From the NCBI GenBank assembly GCA_949775045.1, contig OX459098.1:20358944-20422943 (forward strand): a stretch of 64,000 nt of DNA. The letters are read 5' to 3'. Of this stretch, positions 27,301 to 38,691 are shown in pieces; position 1 is the stretch's first letter; every line of letters starts with the position of its first letter. A model generated the notes under the pieces. The model did no database searches and was not told the DNA's origin. It saw nothing but the letters and a program-made list of their open reading frames with translations. Source of the DNA: Metridium senile. Taxonomy: Eukaryota > Cnidaria > Anthozoa > Actiniaria > Metridiidae. The position numbers and the translations under genes are program-made.

Positions 27301-28921
27301 TATTCATTTCCCATCCATCTATTCAATATTGGAGTTGCAGACTAAGGTACATTGTACACCCTCAAATAATTGCATTCATATAAAATTTAAACATTTTATG
27401 CATCTATCTATAACAGGTTCCCATTTAAATCTGTACTTATGCAAATTGTGTTGATGTGTGCTAAACACACAGATCAACTAATCAGAGTATATTATTTCTG
27501 AAGTGAACTTTTCTGATTGGTTGATCTGTGTGTTGAGCACACATCAACAAAATTTGCATAAATACAGATTTAAATGGGAAAGTACAGTTTTAAATGGGAA
27601 CCTATTCTATTCACTTGATACTCATTGTATAATATTCATCCATTCAATTGATCACCATTTGTGCATTTGATCATATCATTGCATGTTAATTTGCACTATA
27701 TAAGCAATAAATATTAGTATTATAGGAAATCTCACAATCTGGAGTACTTACAATATGTAATTAATAGGTACGAGTGATGTTTTGAAAGTTATCAATTTGA
27801 TAACTTTCAAAACATCACAAGTATCTATAAATTACAAATTGTACAAAAAGATTGTGCGAATTTTTATTTATTATATAATAATATACTGAAAAACTAATTG
27901 TTACTCTGCAGAGTACAATTTACAATTTAATTGTACTCCTGTCATCCAATCAGAATCAAGTAATTTTGTACAGTATATTATAAGAAATATTATTATCATT
28001 CATTCATCTTATTTTCAATGCAATCTCTACCTTTCATTTCCCATTGATGTTGGCTCATCTGCTAAAGATCCATGTAAAAGTCTTTCAATCTTCTCAAGTG
28101 ATTTAGTGATGTTCAGTAAATGTTGCATACAGATCTATTAAAGCAATAATAACAGTGTTACATATAAAATATCATTTTACCACAGGAAACCCATCTTTAC
28201 CTTTTTATGTCTTAACTGTGATCTTGCATCAAGCTTTCCCTCAATGGAGGCTATGGTCTCATCAAGCTCTGTCCTGATCAGCTAAGATAGGAATCAAAAT
28301 GTCAAACATTTTTTCTTTTTTTTTTGTAGTTTCAAACAACTACATTTGCATCACAATTTAGCTTAAACAAGACACACAAAATAATAATAATAATATTCAT
28401 TTTGTTTTTACCAGTACTTCTTCCTTTAGCTGACCTAGTGGTATTGACAGATTGTTGATGCTTTTATCCATTCCAACCTGAAAGAAAATGTACAACATAA
28501 AATATTTTTATAAGTAATACCTAAGCTTAGTGTGTACACAAACTTTTGGTATACGAATATCCATCGATTGATTGTAATATTATCTATTACATCCATGTAA
28601 GGTTAAAATGTTTCCAAGCTTATTAACAACCAAGAGACTTATTTTACAACTGCTATTAAATAGATTAGTAGTTAGCCTTACCAAATTTGTCGATAAGTTA
28701 ACGAAATCTGCATAGTCTTGGTTGATCAATTCTATCAAGGCATGTTTCAAAGACTTTAAATATTCCTCTAAATCTTGCTTTAAAATATCTAGAGAGACTA
28801 TTCCTTTATAGGTACTGACGAAGGCATCAACGCTAAACGACGTTTTCATAAAATCATCTCTTTGGAAGCAAGAAGAAGACGATTCAGAAGGAACAACAAC
28901 GACCCCTTCTGAAGCCGCCAT
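18330..28921 (-). CDS. COG2: Conserved oligomeric Golgi complex subunit 2, 17 exons
   Basis: Exons in transcript order are 28921-28682, 28477-28412, 28281-28201, 28134-28031, 27237-27132, 26351-26172, 24611-24345, 23798-23659, 23325-23270, 22988-22870, 22066-22013, 21872-21795, 21289-21211, 20908-20763, 20190-20054, 19369-19183 and 18428-18330. All are GT-AG with consistent phases, total about 712 aa (human 738). COG2 is in lobe A of the COG tether, which captures recycling vesicles at the Golgi. Diagnostic stretches are FMKTSFSVDAFVSTYKG near the N-terminus, the coiled LEEYLKSLKHALIELINQDY, the central GYDFIVNAVWPEVVELIEGR, LYRRTNKEVPSKPSPFV, and C-terminal DDDKIRLQFALDVDEF. The start ATG is in caacATGGCGG. 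Intron 6 contains the 1.42-kb TGAC tract. Confidence 0.97.
19481..20016. mobile_element. MITE family E copy interrupted by another insertion
   Basis: The left end caaacggcttcaacatttgc (about 19493) and right end gcaaatgttgatgccatttg (about 19985) are inverted. The interior is longer than in the sister copies and contains a tttcgactttttgtttcccc region plus a segment bounded by accacaggaagccc (19815) and ggggtgcctgtggt (19912), which looks like a nested insertion. Confidence 0.6.
20326..20577. mobile_element. MITE family C (cagcataacgcgcc ends), TA flanked
   Basis: The ends cagcataacgcgccttacc and ggtaaggtgcatcgcactg are inverted, with TA on both sides. The interior matches 17929-18217 (acaagttagcttagcgttca, tcgctttctgattggttaac) but lacks part of the left arm. 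Confidence 0.8.
21361..21771. mobile_element. Non-autonomous element with cagtggaac ends and internal 110-bp tandem repeats
   Basis: The ends cagtggaacaccc and gggttccactg are inverted and flanked by TA (21359-21360, 21772-21773). Inside, the unit starting gccactttgggttgtccctt is repeated about every 110 bp (about 21500, 21611 and 21723). The right end lies about 24 bp from the COG2 exon 12 donor. The open frames here repeat a translated unit and are not genes. Confidence 0.85.
22181..22457. mobile_element. Foldback element family H, copy 1
   Basis: The arms acacctcattcaaaaaaggt and ccatcaacctttttgaattaggtgt are inverted; inner arms share gaataagaagaaat / atttcttcttattcc. A second copy is at 58266-58592. 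It lies in a COG2 intron. Confidence 0.82.
22632..22750. repeat. CATCAC hexanucleotide microsatellite
   Basis: About 19 nearly perfect catcac/catcac units lie in COG2 intron 10, in a wider CAT-rich stretch to 22865. It begins about 120 bp past an exon donor (22870). Long S-P or I-T repeat readings are artefacts. Confidence 0.95.
23953..24170. mobile_element. MITE family E copy
   Basis: The left end gcaaacagtttcaacatttg and right end caaatgttgaaactgcttgc are inverted repeats. The interior is self-complementary around ttgttgaatcgatgttgaa. It lies in COG2 intron 7. Confidence 0.85.
24657..26079. repeat. Perfect 1.42-kb TGAC tetranucleotide microsatellite
   Basis: About 356 uninterrupted tgac units lie in COG2 intron 6 with no visible substitution, insertion or deletion. 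The tract starts 46 bp beyond exon 7's acceptor side (24611) and ends about 90 bp from exon 6 (26172). It reads as GTCA on the transcribed strand of the gene. Confidence 0.99.
26800..27110. other. Weakly palindromic intron stretch
   Basis: Phrases such as tggggtccgtatggctgttt and cttggtccgtacatcatgac recur imperfectly in opposite senses (ccgtac/gtacgg). It may be a decayed foldback element in COG2 intron 5. No coding evidence is seen. Confidence 0.35.
27415..27603. mobile_element. Long-arm foldback element family J, copy 1
   Basis: The arms aggttcccatttaaatctgt and acagttttaaatgggaacct are inverted. The stem continues through gttgatgtgtgctaaacaca and atcaactaatcagag. A near-identical element lies at 32334-32542 in NAA30. 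Confidence 0.88.
27725..27860. mobile_element. Short foldback element
   Basis: Two abutting arms, gtgatgttttgaaagttatc and gataactttcaaaacatcac, form an almost perfect hairpin with a loop of only a few bases. The outer arms carry acaatctggagtacttacaa / ttgtacaaaaagattgtg. Confidence 0.8.
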
Positions 28922-29544
28922 GTTGGCACTTCTGTAACCTGGCCTTCTTGTTGATCGACGTCATATCCATAAGTTTCGCAAAAAAATAAAAGAAACAAAA
29001 AAAGAGAAAAATGAAATACAAAATAAATATGATTTTAAACTAATAAATTTTGTAAATGATATCTTAGATAATAAATATTAAAAGAGTGAAAAATCAGTTT
29101 CAAATAACAAATAGCGGAAAGAAGGAGACTCACCTTTAGACCGTGAACTATATTTGACAAAGTTTTACGCATAATGCAGTTTTCAAACACCGCGAATCCA
29201 CGCACTGTTTCCTTCAAATATTCCACATTTATGCAACTTCACTTTTGTATTTATCTAATTTTTTCATTTATGTACTGACTTAGCACTTTTCTGCATTTTA
29301 TGGGGTTCCTGTGTAGTTCCAGTCCTTCCAATCAGCTCGGCCACCATGTCGATCCCATGGTTCCTTACGGGTGTTGTCAATCCAACATGGCGGTGAAAGT
29401 GGCCCAAAAGTGTGTTTTAATGCCGGCTATTAACTTGTAGATTGCTTGCTTGTTTATGGTTTTTAGTGATCCACTTATCCCCTTCTTAAGATTATGATAG
29501 ACTGTGGACTCCAGTCACGCAGCTAAGTTGCTACGTTACTAGAT
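28922..29544. promoter_or_regulatory. Shared intergenic region between divergent COG2 and NAA30
   Basis: The 623-bp gap between two head-to-head start codons is the likely place for both promoters. It contains a stretch gaccaccat-like (ggccaccatgtcgatcccat, about 29340) and a cluster of CpG-containing bases near both starts. No TATA box is clear. A small open frame on the minus strand (29035-29226) is not supported as a gene. Confidence 0.55.
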
Positions 29545-32500
29545 ATGTCAAGTTTAGCCAATGGAAAGGATGAAGTTGTAAACTGCGATCATGATGAAGA
29601 AGGCAAGGTAACTTCAACTGACAGCTTACAGACATCGTGTAAGTCATCTCAATCAATGACAATAGCAGACGATCGTATGCCTATGTCAGTCAAGAAAATA
29701 GGAGAGATGAATGGAATGACTTTACCTAAAAATTGCGATAAAAGTATGACCGATTCATCAACACCCTCGCTGTTAACGACCACTCGGCATAATGATGGTA
29801 ATGAAAAAGAAGAAGAAATTTCATCGACCGATGAAAGAGATGTAGACAATTCTTCAAGTGATGAACAAATTGAATATGTAGGTTACGAGTCTGAACTTCA
29901 AATGGGTGCTATAATGGCGCTGATAACCAAAGATCTTTCTGAGCCGTACTCAATTTACACTTATCGATATTTTATTCACAACTGGCCTAACTTGTGTTTT
30001 TTGGTAAGTATATTAATCCTACTGTTCAAATAATATATATTTACAACATAATAATAGCGAGGTGATTTTTGTTTTATCTGATTGATAGGTTCAAAGCTTA
30101 GGAATTCGTTTCATGCCACTCCTAAATCAATAGAACGACAATCTGACAATGGTATCTGATTCTTACATGAATATTGATTATGATGCACATTGCTGCTGTT
30201 ATTTACATGACTATAGTATACATTAACCAGCAGCCTAACCTTTATTGTCTAAATGTCAAGATTATATATTATATACCTCACTTAGTACTGTTTAATATTC
30301 ATTTTAAAAAGGTAAATCCTTATACTCCATTTGTAACCTATATTTAATAATATTCACCAAGATTGTAGACATGTGATCTGTCTTCAGTGTCATAAGTATA
30401 ATTATTTTTTTCATCATGTTGACCTCAATCAATTCAACATGAACAAATTTGAATATTGTCCAAAAATATAACTGTTCTTTAAAATTATTTGTAATCACAA
30501 CATACTTAAATTCCTGCATGACTATTGCCTAGATTCAAAAGTAATAGAAAATGTGTTTCACAATTTCTCAAATATTGATGCAGCTAGTAACATTTTAAAT
30601 TTTATCCAAGATCTTGCACAAAATATTTTATCAAAAACTATTTATTTTTTTCTGTGTCAAATGTGGAGTACAAGATGACATGTACAAAAATAATTACATC
30701 TGATGCTAAAATAATTGACTATGAAATCACAAAATTGTAAAATGGTGATAAATGTATGTTTCTTTTGTTTTACATTGGTTCACTTATCAGTTGGTACTAT
30801 ATTGTGGTTACCAAACATTACGCTATCAGTAAAGACACCAATCTTTCCAATAGTTTTACATACAAACTGTACATTACAAAAACATTCACCAAAATAGGTA
30901 AGGTTTTTCAATACCAAATTTAAAAATACTTATAAGAATACGACAAAACCCTATAAGTGAGGGTTTTTTTACAATTTATTAATTTCTAATTTATTGATAA
31001 TCGTTGAGAGAAGACAAAGAAATGTTGCATGATATGACAGGAGAAGATTACAGGGCAAAGGCCTCAATTGAATTATATTAATTAGTTTAAAAGAAAGAAA
31101 TAATAGCCTCCATGATTTTGACAAGATTGTTGATTATAAGCACATCAGTAATTTGTGTCAATATTTATGCTATCCTGTAATTTCTTCCTGGCTTTGAGTA
31201 ATTTCTAATAATTTTTTAACAATCATTTGGGGTATAATCATTGGTTGGTGATAGTGTAGGTGATAAAAAAGGATTCTAATATGAAGATAGATAGCAGTTA
31301 TCTATGGTTATGTGAATATTATTATCATAATTATAATTTTCCCTCTTAGTCTAACTCTTTAACTCTGACAAAGGGCTAAAGCTCCAAATGTCAGTAAAGT
31401 TAAGTCAATATTTTTTATGGTGTTACAAATTTTATTATTACCTATTGCTTATAACACCAACACAGCCTATACTAGTTTACTTGCTAGTTTCCATTTGCTA
31501 TCAATATAGGTTCTGATTGCTTTGATATAATTATTGTTTTCAGGCCATGTATCAAGACCAGTGTGTTGGAGCAATAGTTTGTAAACTTGACATACATAAA
31601 AACATGGTACATAGAGGGTATATAGCAATGTTAGCTGTAGAAAAAGAATTTAGACGACATAAAATTGGTAAGTATCCACTGCAGTAAAACAGGAAACTAA
31701 TACACTTACTAAATACAACATTTTTCCTATTTGTATTTTTATTGAATTGACATACAACTAATGTTGATGTGTGTTCAATTGTTAAAAAATCGATAAAAAC
31801 ATAAATTAGGGGTGGACAGTTTAATTTTTGAGTGGGGGGGGGGATGATTTTGAAAAAAAAATTCCTGTAAGCCAAAATTGCCACTCAAATCTTTGCATTT
31901 CTATCAAATAAATTCTGTGCACATGCAAACGGGCTAAAAAAAATTTCCTGCACGGACCAAGTCATCTCCCCCCCCCTCAAAAGTCAAATGGTCGACCCCT
32001 TATTATACCCTTTTGAAAGTAAAAGGAAATTTTAATAGTTTTAATCCTGATTTTACCTCAATTTCCACATTAAATTATTATTGAAATGTTCTGCTCACAA
32101 ATGCAGTATATATCTGCTAAAGTTCCAAATTGTCTTTGCTGTATTTAAACCCTCAATTAATTCAATGATTATTAACTAATAAATGCCACTGTAGACTATA
32201 TAATATGCTATTTCAAAATCATTCAAAATATTTTGTATAGAAAATTGCTTTGTTTGTCTTACTCCACACATCATTAAAGGGACCTGCTGTCTGAATGTTT
32301 TTTGTGGTATGACCAAGAATAAATATAGGATACAGGTTCCCATTTAAATCTGTACTTTCCCATTTAAATCTGTACTTATGCAATTTGTGTTGATGTGTGC
32401 TAAACACACAGATCAACCAATCAGAGTATATTATTTCTGAAGTGAACTTCTCTGATTGGTTGATCTGTGTGTTTAGCACACATAAGCAAAATTTGCATAA

Positions 32501-34086
32501 GTACAGATTTAAATGGGAAAGTACAGATTTAAATGGGAACCTGTTATAGATATAATTATGGCACTTATAAAATGGCAAACTAGGTGCATATTTTCTAAGT
32601 GTGTTTATGAAGAATGGCTACACTTGATTCAAAACATTGTTATTGTCAAAGGTGATGTGGTTTTTTATTTAAAATAAACATTAATGTTATGACTGATTTA
32701 GCACATCTTGCCTTTGGTAATAACAATATTTTTTCACATCAAAGTTGTTTTGTAGGTTCATTGTTTTGTCTTATTTTTTTTTAATTAAGTGCCTTTTATT
32801 TTAGGTAGTCATGCATGCAGGTACATATAGTTATTATTGTATGTAATCCTGACAGTGTAGTAAAAAATACTGTTTATATTGTTTTAATAGGTACAAAATT
32901 AGTTAAAAAAGCAATAATAGCCATGATGGAGGATAACTGTGATGAGGTATGTACAACAATGGTTATTTAATGTGTATACTTTATTAGAGCGCAAACACTT
33001 AATCCGTGAAATCAAATCAAAATTGTTACTAACAAACAGTTCTTATTTAGTGGCTATCAATCAACCAGAACAGTATAAGAAAAGGCAAATACAAAGGAAA
33101 CAATACTTCATTACAGCTTTACTTGTCTAAAATAATCACTAATAGTCACTAAATAAGAACAATTAGACACATTTTATTTCACAGATTAAGTGTTTGAGCT
33201 CTAGTGAATTTGAAGCCAGGATAGTTGAAACTCATTTTTTACTGTAAGTCAAACAATGATACAATTCAGTCTAAATGAAAAACGTTTCTCATTGTATCAG
33301 AGGTTTAGGTTTAAATGAAGACCAGTTTTCTCATTGTTTAATTGAAACACAGACTAAAATGAAGACCTTGAGTAACTTCTTGGTTTCACTGAGTCTTTTT
33401 TAACCTGAAATGTCTGTTTAATTTACTGTTAAAAATTCAAGGTTGGGATAATAATTTTAAATTTATTTTCCATTCCCTATTTAGATGATCAGTTTGTTTT
33501 TTTCAAAACTTCCCCTGCTAATAATAACCTTGTTGTTATTTGTTATGATTATGATTGTCATTATTGTTATTATCATTATAATGGTAATTGGCATTAAACT
33601 ATTTTGTCATGACCATTCTCTGTCAAATATTTATAACAGCAGTTTACAGACATACCGACTCCATTCCCAATGGATGCACACAAAATCGAAGTTGTCAAAT
33701 CTATCTATACAATTTCCTTGTCAAACATATGGTCACTAATGAGGAAATGCATTTATCTCCATTGAAGGTGTTTAGTTGTTCTGTCCAAGCTTTTTAATTA
33801 TCATGTTGTAATGAGAGATTTTTGGTTATTTTAGCTCATTGAGAAAAAATAATGGAAAAGAAAATTTTAATCATCTTAACTAGTTTGTGTATTGTTCTGA
33901 AGTAATGCAAAGAAGATTTCATAATGACTTTAATTCATTTTTTAACAGGTTGTCCTTGAGACAGAAATCACCAATAAAGGTGCACTACATCTCTACGAAA
34001 AGTTAGGTTTTGTCCGTGATAAACGACTCTTTAGGTATTACCTCAATGGTGTAGATGCACTTCGGCTTAAGTTGTGGTTGAGATGA
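29545..34086 (+). CDS. NAA30: N-alpha-acetyltransferase 30, catalytic subunit of NatC, four exons
   Basis: Exons are 29545-30003, 31544-31667, 32891-32946 and 33949-34086; frames join to about 258 aa. The cytosolic NatC enzyme acetylates N-termini beginning Met-Leu, Met-Ile, Met-Phe and similar. The first about 110 residues are a low-complexity acidic/Ser-rich leader. The GNAT domain then runs from [17 protein letters not shown] to the end. The acetyl-CoA loop reads [16 protein letters not shown], and the C-terminus [20 protein letters not shown] ... [17 protein letters not shown] is near-identical to animal NAA30. The protein is shorter than human (362 aa), mainly in the leader. Start ATG at 29545 is the first in a long open frame. 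Introns hold foldback elements at 31355, 31800, 32334 and 32977. Confidence 0.97.
31355..31500 (+). repeat. Family D fragment (hairpin arm plus one 66-bp unit)
   Basis: The sequence aaagggctaaagctccaaat ... cagtaaagttaagtc followed by cctatactagtttacttgct matches the 15296-15665 element. It ends about 40 bp before the NAA30 exon 2 acceptor. Confidence 0.65.
31800..32012. mobile_element. Foldback element with G/C-tract arms
   Basis: The left end taggggtggacagtttaatt followed by a G run mirrors a C run followed by aagtcaaatggtcgacccct. It lies in NAA30 intron 2. A similar G-run/C-run architecture is seen at 53676 and 62348. Confidence 0.6.
32334..32542. mobile_element. Long-arm foldback element family J, copy 2
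   Basis: The arms aggttcccatttaaatctgt and acagatttaaatgggaacct are inverted, and the stem includes gatcaaccaatcagagtata / tctgattggttgatc. The sequence is almost the same as 27415-27603 with one extra tandem copy of the terminal motif on each side. Confidence 0.9.
32977..33209. mobile_element. Foldback element, 'gcaaacacttaatc' family
   Basis: The left end attagagcgcaaacacttaa and right end gattaagtgtttgagctct are inverted. The inner arms share ttgttactaa / actaaataagaacaa. It belongs with 1650-1945 and 39986-40132. It starts 31 bp after the NAA30 exon 3 donor. Confidence 0.75.
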
Positions 34087-34251
34087 AAACCATGGAACAT
34101 TGTGACCTGGTGTCACTGATTGTATCATTACATTCATGATCTTTTACACGGATGAAAAAATACTGCTTCAAATGAACACATCTTTAAAGAGTTGAAATAC
34201 TCATGCCAAACATGCAAAGAACTGTCAATAGACCAGTTTTGCATTATCTAG

Positions 34252-34440
34252 CACCGCTGTACTATTTGACAAAAGGCGCATTTGCACAGGGATAGCCTCA
34301 ATTCAAAGTAAATTGAAATATTTTTCCAATTGTTGAGCGATAACATTTTTTCCTGCTTTGCTTAGGATTTGTGAATATTTTGACAACACATTGAGGCTTC
34401 GCCTGTGCAAATGCGCCTTTTTTTAAATAGTACAGCGGTG
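34252..34440. mobile_element. Foldback element (caccgctgtacta ends)
   Basis: The ends caccgctgtactatttgaca and taaatagtacagcggtg are inverted. The arms include aaggcgcatttgcacagg / cctgtgcaaatgcgcctt and tagcctcaat / attgaggct. Confidence 0.85.
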
Positions 34441-35143
34441 ATTGAAACTGTGAAACTAGTACAAAATATTAACAATTCCAACTAATTGATTATATTGTAT
34501 CATTTAGTTAGTGATGTTTGTTGCTGTATGTAATTAGTTGAGCTGGTTTCATGTGTGATGGATGCGTATTGTATCAAGTATTTTCAATTTTACAAAGTTT
34601 TGTGATGGCCTAGACAACTAACATTGTCTTGCAGTCTATCTGTATTATTTACTTATATTATTTTTTTTCAACTTTTACTTCGTAGTGCTTCAATGTGCAG
34701 TTTTTGTGAAGCTCAATATTATTCTCTCATTTTATTATCATTATTTGTATCATGGGGTAATCCTTGGTGTAAGAACCTCACACGTAAACTGTAACTCTAA
34801 TGTCTTATCAACCAAAAATTAAAGGATTTTGTAATGATGAAGTGTGGTTTTCATTGTTTTGATTAACTGCGAAACAAAGTGTATTAGTTAAAGTGTGATA
34901 GTCAAATAACAACAAAAGAACACAATGGAATTAAGGTGCATTAAAGAGTGATACACTAAAGTGTGTTTCACGGGTTAATGAAACAGCTCTATTGTGACAA
35001 GCTGAGAAAATGTTGTCTTCAAAGTTATATAAGAAAGAGTTTGTCCAAATACCTGAACATTAACATCAACAGTCTTGCTCAAGACCACAATCTGAGGTGC
35101 GGCATTGCAGACAAATTATGTAATGTAAGATATTTCTTTGAAG

Positions 35144-35281
35144 GATGGTTTTCACTAGGCATAAGCACAAGCAAAAGATAGTTTCTTCTATTTTTCACTT
35201 GACAAAAGCATAAGCATAAGAAAAACAAACATGTTCGTTTTCTTGTGTTTAGCTTATGTTTATGCCTAGTGAAAACCAGCC
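35144..35281. mobile_element. Foldback element (gatggttttcactaggc ends)
   Basis: The left arm gttttcactaggcataagca and right arm tatgcctagtgaaaaccagc are inverted, with inner gcataagcataagaaaaac / gttttcttgtgtttagctta complementarity. It lies between NAA30 and the Kelch gene. Confidence 0.82.
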
Positions 35282-36756
35282 TTGAAAGAGCGCAGGTAGA
35301 TTAGGGTTAGCTGAAGGAACTACCAATGCTAAACAATAGTACTTTTTTTTCTTTTATAAACAATGAACAGTCAACCGAATTTGCATTGACTTCTATAAAG
35401 GTTCAGTCTGCAATCCAGCAATTTGTGAGAAACTTAGAAGATTGCAATTATTTATTGTAATCAAATAGAATTTGGTTAAAAAATGGTCTATATGTAGGTG
35501 ATATATGAGACTTAAAACCAGGTCTACATACACAATGTTATTGAAATCAACTGAGGTTATTACACCTAGTTAAACCCTTATTAGAGCGTTTTTTCGTCTA
35601 ACCCACTTTTAAAATGCAAATGAGCATATGTGTGAAATAACTGACTCTTTTACTCCGACAAAGGGCTAAAGCTCGAAACGTCAGTAAAGTTAAGTCAACA
35701 TTTTTTATGGTGTTACAAATTTCATTATATTACCTATCATTTATATCAAACGACCCCTAAAACGTACGCACAGATAAAAATAACTGATAAAGCCTTGTCA
35801 ATTTCTACCGCAACAAAGCAACAAAACAGTAAAAATGACTCTTACAAGTACCAAATACCCTAAAAGGTACGCACAGGAAATATTTTTACCCTAAAAGGTA
35901 TGCCAATCACCCCTACCACTTGGACAAAGGGAGTACACCCCCCGGGAGTGGACATTTGTAACCATGTAATTATAACTCAGAGGTACTATTTTTGCAAATA
36001 TAAAATGACAGCCACAAATGATTGAAAAAGAAGTCAAACAATTTAAGTGGGGAAAATATTCACTTTTTTATTTGAATTGGAGAGAAATACCCCTCTGTAT
36101 TTTATTTTGCAATGTGCAAATAAATGTCAGTAATCAATAATAATTTGTATTAAAAGAGCTTGGTTGTGTAAAAATGTTTTTTGTTTATGAACATCAAATT
36201 TTTATTTGACCTTTTATTTGTGTCTGATAGATTGTCATATCTTGTTGTGGTTATTTTAACTTATTTTGTTATTAGTTTTCATTGGTATTGTTATAAGTAA
36301 ATTTACACACCACCTGGGAAATTGAATAACACAACACTTGGGAAATAACAAATCAAATGTGAAATCAGGGGCGAATATAGGTGATCTTCCTTCAGGCACC
36401 AGACACCCCCCTTGCACCACAATAAATTACCCCTATTTTATTTAATACATTTAGGGACCGGACACCCCCTAATACCTTATATTTTAAGAGCCGTTCATTT
36501 GCAGCTGGGACACACCGTTTATTACCATTTCAAGTAATCAACAACAACAAAAAAGGGCTTCCCACCAAAAAATCAATCAAAGTATAATATATATTATTAA
36601 AATCAAACAATCGCTCAGAAATTATGATTTTTACGCCAAATTGTGTAATTTGACCTGTCTTTTGGGATGCAAGACAGATCAACTTCCGGTGATTTCGCGC
36701 GGAGCATTTTCTTTCGCGCAAGCGCGCCTCTCGGCATGTGACGACAACCATCCAAT

Positions 36757-38691
36757 ATGGCCGCCAAGCGGGATGGTGTTGATGAAGCTTTCGCTCGCCT
36801 TGACAAAGAACGGCTTTTAGAAATTACTTATCTTGCTGCTGGTGGCAGAACGTTTCGTGGAGATCGTCAGAACTTTCTCTCGTTTATGAATACGTTGAGA
36901 AAAGAAGGGGAATCAGGGTTTTGTGATGTAGTTCTAGAGGTAGATGGTCAATTCTTCCCCGCGCATCGTTGTGTGTTGGCGGCCAATAGCCAGTTTTTTT
37001 ACACCCTCTTCACTAGTGGAATGAAAGACTCTAACGAGAAACATATTAAGCTATGTTCTGTTAGCAGCTCAGCGTTGTCTATTATCCTGGACTTCTTTTA
37101 CACTCGGGATATTGTCATCAACAAAGACAACGCCGATGAACTACTCGAAGCAGCCAGCTTTCTTCTCCTCAATCATGTCAAAAATGCATGCGCTGCGATT
37201 ATATCTGTCAACCTCTCCATTAACAACTGCTTTTCTACGAAGCGTTTGGCAGACAGGTACGCTTTAGATGATCTTAAAAAAAGAGCAGATGCATTTATGA
37301 AAGAACATTTTCAAAGTGCAAAGTTGGAGAAGGAATTTTACGATTTACACCCCTGGGAACTGAAGGAACTTATATCTAGTGACTCGGTGAGAGTAGAGAA
37401 AGAAGAAGAGGTTTTTGAGGCTGTTTTAAGCTGGGCAAAGCATGATCCTACAAATAGAACCAAGGATTTATCAACTCTCCTGCCATGTCTAAGATATGGA
37501 TCCTTGTCTCCCTCCTTTGTAGAAGAGCACTTTCAAACGGAACCTTTGTTAGAAGACAATGAATTTTGTCAAAACTATTTGAAACAGCAGAGAAGACGTA
37601 AACGCACAGCAAGATCTAAAAAGAAGCCTGGCTGTAGCAAGGAAAGGCCGTCAGCTAAGGTTCACAATGTTGTAATCGGGGTAGGTAGAGGAAATCTACG
37701 TACATCATTCTGCTATGATGTTGAAAATGAGTTAATCTATAAACTACCAGATCCTCCTTCGCCATATTTCCAGCTCGGCATTACTGCGATTGGACGAGAG
37801 TTGTATACAGTAAGCCGTGACAGACATGACTGGGATGACAATGCATCAACACTGATGCAACACAAACTTGCACCAAACTTAAAGTTAACAGAGCGTTATT
37901 GGTCTCAAGTAAATGAAGAGTTTTTACGGCCAAACACATGTAGTGATAAATCAATACTGTTGTCCTTGAAGGGCAAGCTGTATATTGTTGGTGGATGTTC
38001 AGGCATTGGAGATAGGATAATGGATATACAATGCTATGATCCTTCAGAGAAGGAGTGGAAAGCAATGTCTAAAATGAACACTTCAAGATGCATGATTGGT
38101 GCTGTGGCTACAGATTCCCACATTTACGTTATTGGAGGAAGAAAGGGTCATATCGGTGCACCTGAAAATGTAGTTGAGAGGTTTGATCCCGAAGCAAACT
38201 ACTGGACAACCGTAGCAAGCATGAACACTGCAAGATCCAAGCCTGAAGTAGCTGTAACTACTAGCTACATCTTTGCTTTGGGTGGGTTGAGTGGCAGTGT
38301 AGGTGCCATCTGTGAAATCTACAAGATAGCATCTGACAAGTGGACAGCCGTTACTGCACCACCTACCAGAACGCCCAAGATTACTTTATCTATTAATGAT
38401 GAAGTTTATGTCATTGCCGGAGGAGAGACCTGGAAGTATTTCAAGAAGAGGAACTCTTGGAAGAAGTCAGCTATGTTTAGAACTTTACACTATGGTTTTG
38501 ATGAATTCAACTTTGTTCAGCTCAAGCTGCCAAAGTTCTGCTATGAGCAGTACTATAGAATGTCTGCTCATAACCTTGTTAGCTACAACAGGAACATCTA
38601 CGATTGCTCTAGTGATGATGACGAAGAGGAGAGTGATTATCGTGACCCATGGTTTTACTGGGGAGATGATTCAAGCGAAAGTGAATGGTAA
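36757..38691 (+). CDS. Intronless BTB-BACK-Kelch protein, 644 aa
   Basis: A single exon starts at ATG 36757 (caatATGGCCGCC). Order: N-terminal leader; BTB domain about residues 54-160, beginning CDVVLEVDGQFFPAHRCVLA, with FFYTLFTSGMKDS; BACK domain about 165-270, with DLHPWELKELISSDSVRV and EVFEAVLSWAKHD; a basic linker about 279-296 (RRRKRTARSKKKPG); then Kelch blades (LYIVGGCSG, IYVIGGRKG, IFALGGLSG, VYVIAGGE), and an acidic tail (DDDEEESDYRDPW). This is the layout of a KLHL substrate adaptor for CUL3 ubiquitin ligases. I cannot name the orthologue. The basic linker and acidic tail are unusual. Lack of introns suggests retroposition or an expanded intronless family. An AATAAA lies near 39055. 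Confidence 0.95.
   Translation: MAAKRDGVDEAFARLDKERLLEITYLAAGGRTFRGDRQNFLSFMNTLRKEGESGFCDVVLEVDGQFFPAHRCVLAANSQFFYTLFTSGMKDSNEKHIKLCSVSSSALSIILDFFYTRDIVINKDNADELLEAASFLLLNHVKNACAAIISVNLSINNCFSTKRLADRYALDDLKKRADAFMKEHFQSAKLEKEFYDLHPWELKELISSDSVRVEKEEEVFEAVLSWAKHDPTNRTKDLSTLLPCLRYGSLSPSFVEEHFQTEPLLEDNEFCQNYLKQQRRRKRTARSKKKPGCSKERPSAKVHNVVIGVGRGNLRTSFCYDVENELIYKLPDPPSPYFQLGITAIGRELYTVSRDRHDWDDNASTLMQHKLAPNLKLTERYWSQVNEEFLRPNTCSDKSILLSLKGKLYIVGGCSGIGDRIMDIQCYDPSEKEWKAMSKMNTSRCMIGAVATDSHIYVIGGRKGHIGAPENVVERFDPEANYWTTVASMNTARSKPEVAVTTSYIFALGGLSGSVGAICEIYKIASDKWTAVTAPPTRTPKITLSINDEVYVIAGGETWKYFKKRNSWKKSAMFRTLHYGFDEFNFVQLKLPKFCYEQYYRMSAHNLVSYNRNIYDCSSDDDEEESDYRDPWFYWGDDSSESEW

Larger units (their letters stand above)
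34087..36756. other. Intergenic region between NAA30 and the Kelch gene
   Basis: It contains the NAA30 3' UTR, foldback elements at 34252 and 35144, a family D fragment near 35655, and a 'cccctaaaaggtacgc' repeat at 35752-35950 that is related to 60700-60885. The rest is AT-rich. No further coding exon is supported. Confidence 0.55.

Noticed and set aside
29035..29226. 63-aa minus-strand gene upstream of COG2
   Set aside because: No conserved features; it lies in the divergent promoter gap and is within chance length for this AT-rich DNA.
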